13,015 nt of DNA, from assembly GCA_022615275.1 (NCBI GenBank), contig JAKEHA010000100.1:1-13015 (forward strand). Direction: 5' to 3'. Shown piece by piece: positions 11,356-13,015 of the stretch. The notes under the pieces are model-generated. The model made no database searches, had not been told where the DNA came from, and worked only from the letters and a program-made list of their open reading frames with translations. Position 1 is the stretch's first letter. Each line of letters opens with the position of its first letter. The translations under genes were made by a program, and so were the position numbers. Source of the DNA: Candidatus Latescibacterota bacterium (lineage in GTDB: Bacteria; Krumholzibacteriota; Krumholzibacteriia; WVZY01; JAKEHA01).

Positions 11356-13015
11356 TCACATCGACAAGGACGCCGCGGCTACGTCGTCGGACCAGACCGC
11401 GCGCAGGTGCGAGCGGCAGCGGCGGCCGTCGGCGCCGTCGAGACTGGGGTCGGAGGCGAGCAGCGATTTCACGGCCGCGCTCGCGCGCTCGACCAGTACC
11501 CGGTCGCGAAGCGGATTCGACACCTGAAAGCCGGGAACGCCGTGCTGGCGCGTGCCCAAGAACTCGCCCGGCCCGCGCAACCGCAAGTCTTCCTCCGCGA
11601 TCTTGAAGCCGTCCGACTCGCGCACCAGTGCCTCCAGGCGCTCGAGTGCCTCGGGCGAGGCCCCCTCGCCCACCAAGAGGAAGCAATACCCCTCGCGTCC
11701 CCCCCGCCCGACGCGCCCGCGCAACTGGTGCAGCTGCGAGAGCCCGAAGCGCTCGGCATGATGGATGGCCATGATAGTCGCCTGGGGCACGTGCACGCCC
11801 ACTTCGACCACCGTGGTCGCGATCAATACCCGCACGACACCGGCGTGGAACGCCGTCATTACCTCGTCCTTCTCGCCCATCGACATGCGCCCGTGCAACA
11901 TCGCGATGGGCACACCCTCGAGCGGACCGCTGGACAGCTCCGCGTACGCGCTCTCCGCCGCTTCGACGTCCTGCTTCTCGGTCTCCTCGATCACCGGGTA
12001 CAGCAGATACGTCTGCTCGCCCGAGACCTGCTTGTCGCGGATGTACGCGAACATCGCCTCGCGTTTCTCGGGCGGTACGATGCGCGTCTTGATGGGCGCG
12101 CGCCCCGGGGGCATCTCGTCGATAACGGAGAGGTCGAGGTCCGCGTACGCGGTCAAGGCCAGCGTGCGCGGGATCGGGGTTGCGGTCATGACCAGGATGT
12201 GGGGATCGTCCTTGAGCAAAGCCGCGCGTTGGCGTACGCCGAAGCGGTGCTGCTCGTCGATGACGACCAGAGCGAGCTTGCGAAACGCGACCTCGGTCTG
12301 GATCAGCGCATGGGTGCCGACCACGACCTGGATGGTGCCGTCGCGAATCTCGTCGTGTACGCGCTTCTTGTCCTGCGGCTTGAGCGAGCCGATCAAGAGC
12401 GACGTGCGCACACCCAGGCGCTCGAAGGCCGGCACCAAGCCGCGGAAGTGCTGGACGGCGAGGATCTCGGTGGGCGCCATGAACGCCGCCTGATAGCCCG
12501 CTTCGACCGCCGCAAGCAGAGCGGCCGCCGCGACCACGGTTTTCCCCGACCCGACGTCGCCCTGCAGCAGACGGTTCATCCCACGGTCCGTCGTCAGGTC
12601 TCGATGGATCTCGTCGAGCGAGCGGCGCTGGGCGGGCGTCAGCGCGAAGGGAAGGCTCTCGAGATAGCGGCGCTCGAGGTCGAACGCCACCGCCAGTCGC
12701 GGCCGGGCCGAGCGCGCCGCCCGCCGGCGACGCACCACCGACAAGATCAGCTGCATGTAGAACAGCTCTTCGAGCTTCATGCGCTCGAGCGCGCGCGCGT
12801 GCATGCCTTCGTCGTCGGGGAAATGCATGGCCTGGAGCGCGTCGGCGCGCGCGGGCAGGTTCGCCTCTTCCACCAGGCGCGCGGGCAGGTTCTCCGTCAC
12901 GACGTCGCGATACGTATCGAGCGCGTGTGCAACGAGTGTCCGTAGGTAGCGCTGGCTGACGCCGCTGGTGAGCCGGTACACCGGGACGATGCGTCCCGTG
13001 CGCGTGTCGCTTCCC
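11356..13015 (-). CDS. recG: ATP-dependent DNA helicase RecG (5' end beyond the window)
   Basis: 552 codons are present and the frame is open to the right edge; upstream codons read TGRIVPVYRLTSGVSQRYL, the end of the RecG wedge domain, so some 150-250 N-terminal residues are missing. Helicase motifs, numbered from the in-frame GTG at 12981: GDVGSGKT (141-148), DEQHRFG (242-248), TAT (266-268), HGRM (363-366), TTVVEVGV (389-396) and QLRGRVGRG (419-427); then the RecG-specific RGPGEFLGTRQHG hairpin (TRG motif). RecG remodels stalled replication forks and branch-migrates Holliday junctions in the cytoplasm. The usual VGVDVP reads VGVHVP here, a single change beside motif V. The stop is at 11356; ada follows about 100 bases on. 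Confidence 0.97.
   Translation of the reverse strand, partial: GSDTRTGRIVPVYRLTSGVSQRYLRTLVAHALDTYRDVVTENLPARLVEEANLPARADALQAMHFPDDEGMHARALERMKLEELFYMQLILSVVRRRRAARSARPRLAVAFDLERRYLESLPFALTPAQRRSLDEIHRDLTTDRGMNRLLQGDVGSGKTVVAAAALLAAVEAGYQAAFMAPTEILAVQHFRGLVPAFERLGVRTSLLIGSLKPQDKKRVHDEIRDGTIQVVVGTHALIQTEVAFRKLALVVIDEQHRFGVRQRAALLKDDPHILVMTATPIPRTLALTAYADLDLSVIDEMPPGRAPIKTRIVPPEKREAMFAYIRDKQVSGEQTYLLYPVIEETEKQDVEAAESAYAELSSGPLEGVPIAMLHGRMSMGEKDEVMTAFHAGVVRVLIATTVVEVGVHVPQATIMAIHHAERFGLSQLHQLRGRVGRGGREGYCFLLVGEGASPEALERLEALVRESDGFKIAEEDLRLRGPGEFLGTRQHGVPGFQVSNPLRDRVLVERASAAVKSLLASDPSLDGADGRRCRSHLRAVWSDDVAAASLSM

Noticed and set aside
11407..12945. Long plus-strand ORF opposite recG
   Set aside because: It mirrors the RecG coding frame and has no domain pattern; RecG motifs on the minus strand are complete.
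1..13015. CRISPR array
   Set aside because: No series of regularly spaced identical repeats with unique spacers exists; the three repeat copies in the left end are too far apart and differ in orientation.

Overview
The window comes from a GC-rich, diderm (Gram-negative-type) bacterium. Signs of this are a lipoprotein, an outer-membrane barrel protein and a Wzi-like porin relative. It also carries an MglA-type small GTPase with a long Pro/Ala tail and an MJ0042-type zinc-ribbon protein with a conserved helical C-terminus. From memory, that mix fits myxobacterial/deltaproteobacterial or candidate-phylum (Ca. Eisenbacteria-like) genomes. The lineage is an inference, not something the sequence proves.

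Left region (1-1473): visibly AT-richer than the rest and accessory in character. It holds two orphan small membrane-protein genes on the minus strand (326-727 and 915-1394), a possible transposase remnant (about 90-188), and three related copies of a short repeat with core GGGTCAAGTC (about 182-228 plus, 856-888 minus, 1441-1473 minus). The last two copies are 33-bp direct repeats (28/33 identical) that flank the 915-1394 gene like a cassette. The copy at 1441-1473 cuts off a Wzi-like gene and supplies its stop codon, so it marks the junction with the GC-rich chromosome.

Core region (1474-13015), left to right: a 3'-truncated wzi-like gene, overlapping by ATGA the end of a TPR-repeat gene (2162-3274, minus, TTG start). 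Next is a 343-bp control region with a TTGACA promoter, an inverted repeat and a perfect DnaA-box 9-mer. Then the MglA-like GTPase (3618-5027, minus), a 344-bp divergent intergenic region with a distant 12-bp inverted repeat, and a plus-strand pair: an MFS exporter overlapping by ATGA a 152-aa protein of unknown function (5372-7068). These converge, one base apart, on a minus-strand pair: the zinc-ribbon protein (7974-8537) followed by a pseudo-receiver/HATPase protein (7070-7993). Another minus-strand pair follows: a DUF4136-type lipoprotein and an outer-membrane barrel protein (10049-8759). The window ends with ada (10180-11253) and the C-terminal three quarters or so of recG (11356-13015).

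Functionally the core mixes envelope functions (Wzi-like, DUF4136 lipoprotein, OMP, MFS), signalling or polarity functions (MglA-like GTPase, zinc-ribbon protein, RsbW-like ATPase) and DNA repair (Ada, RecG). I found no rRNA, tRNA, CRISPR array or intact transposase. The least explained part is the repeat-bounded left end. The most informative single observation is that a chromosomal envelope gene is broken exactly at one repeat copy.
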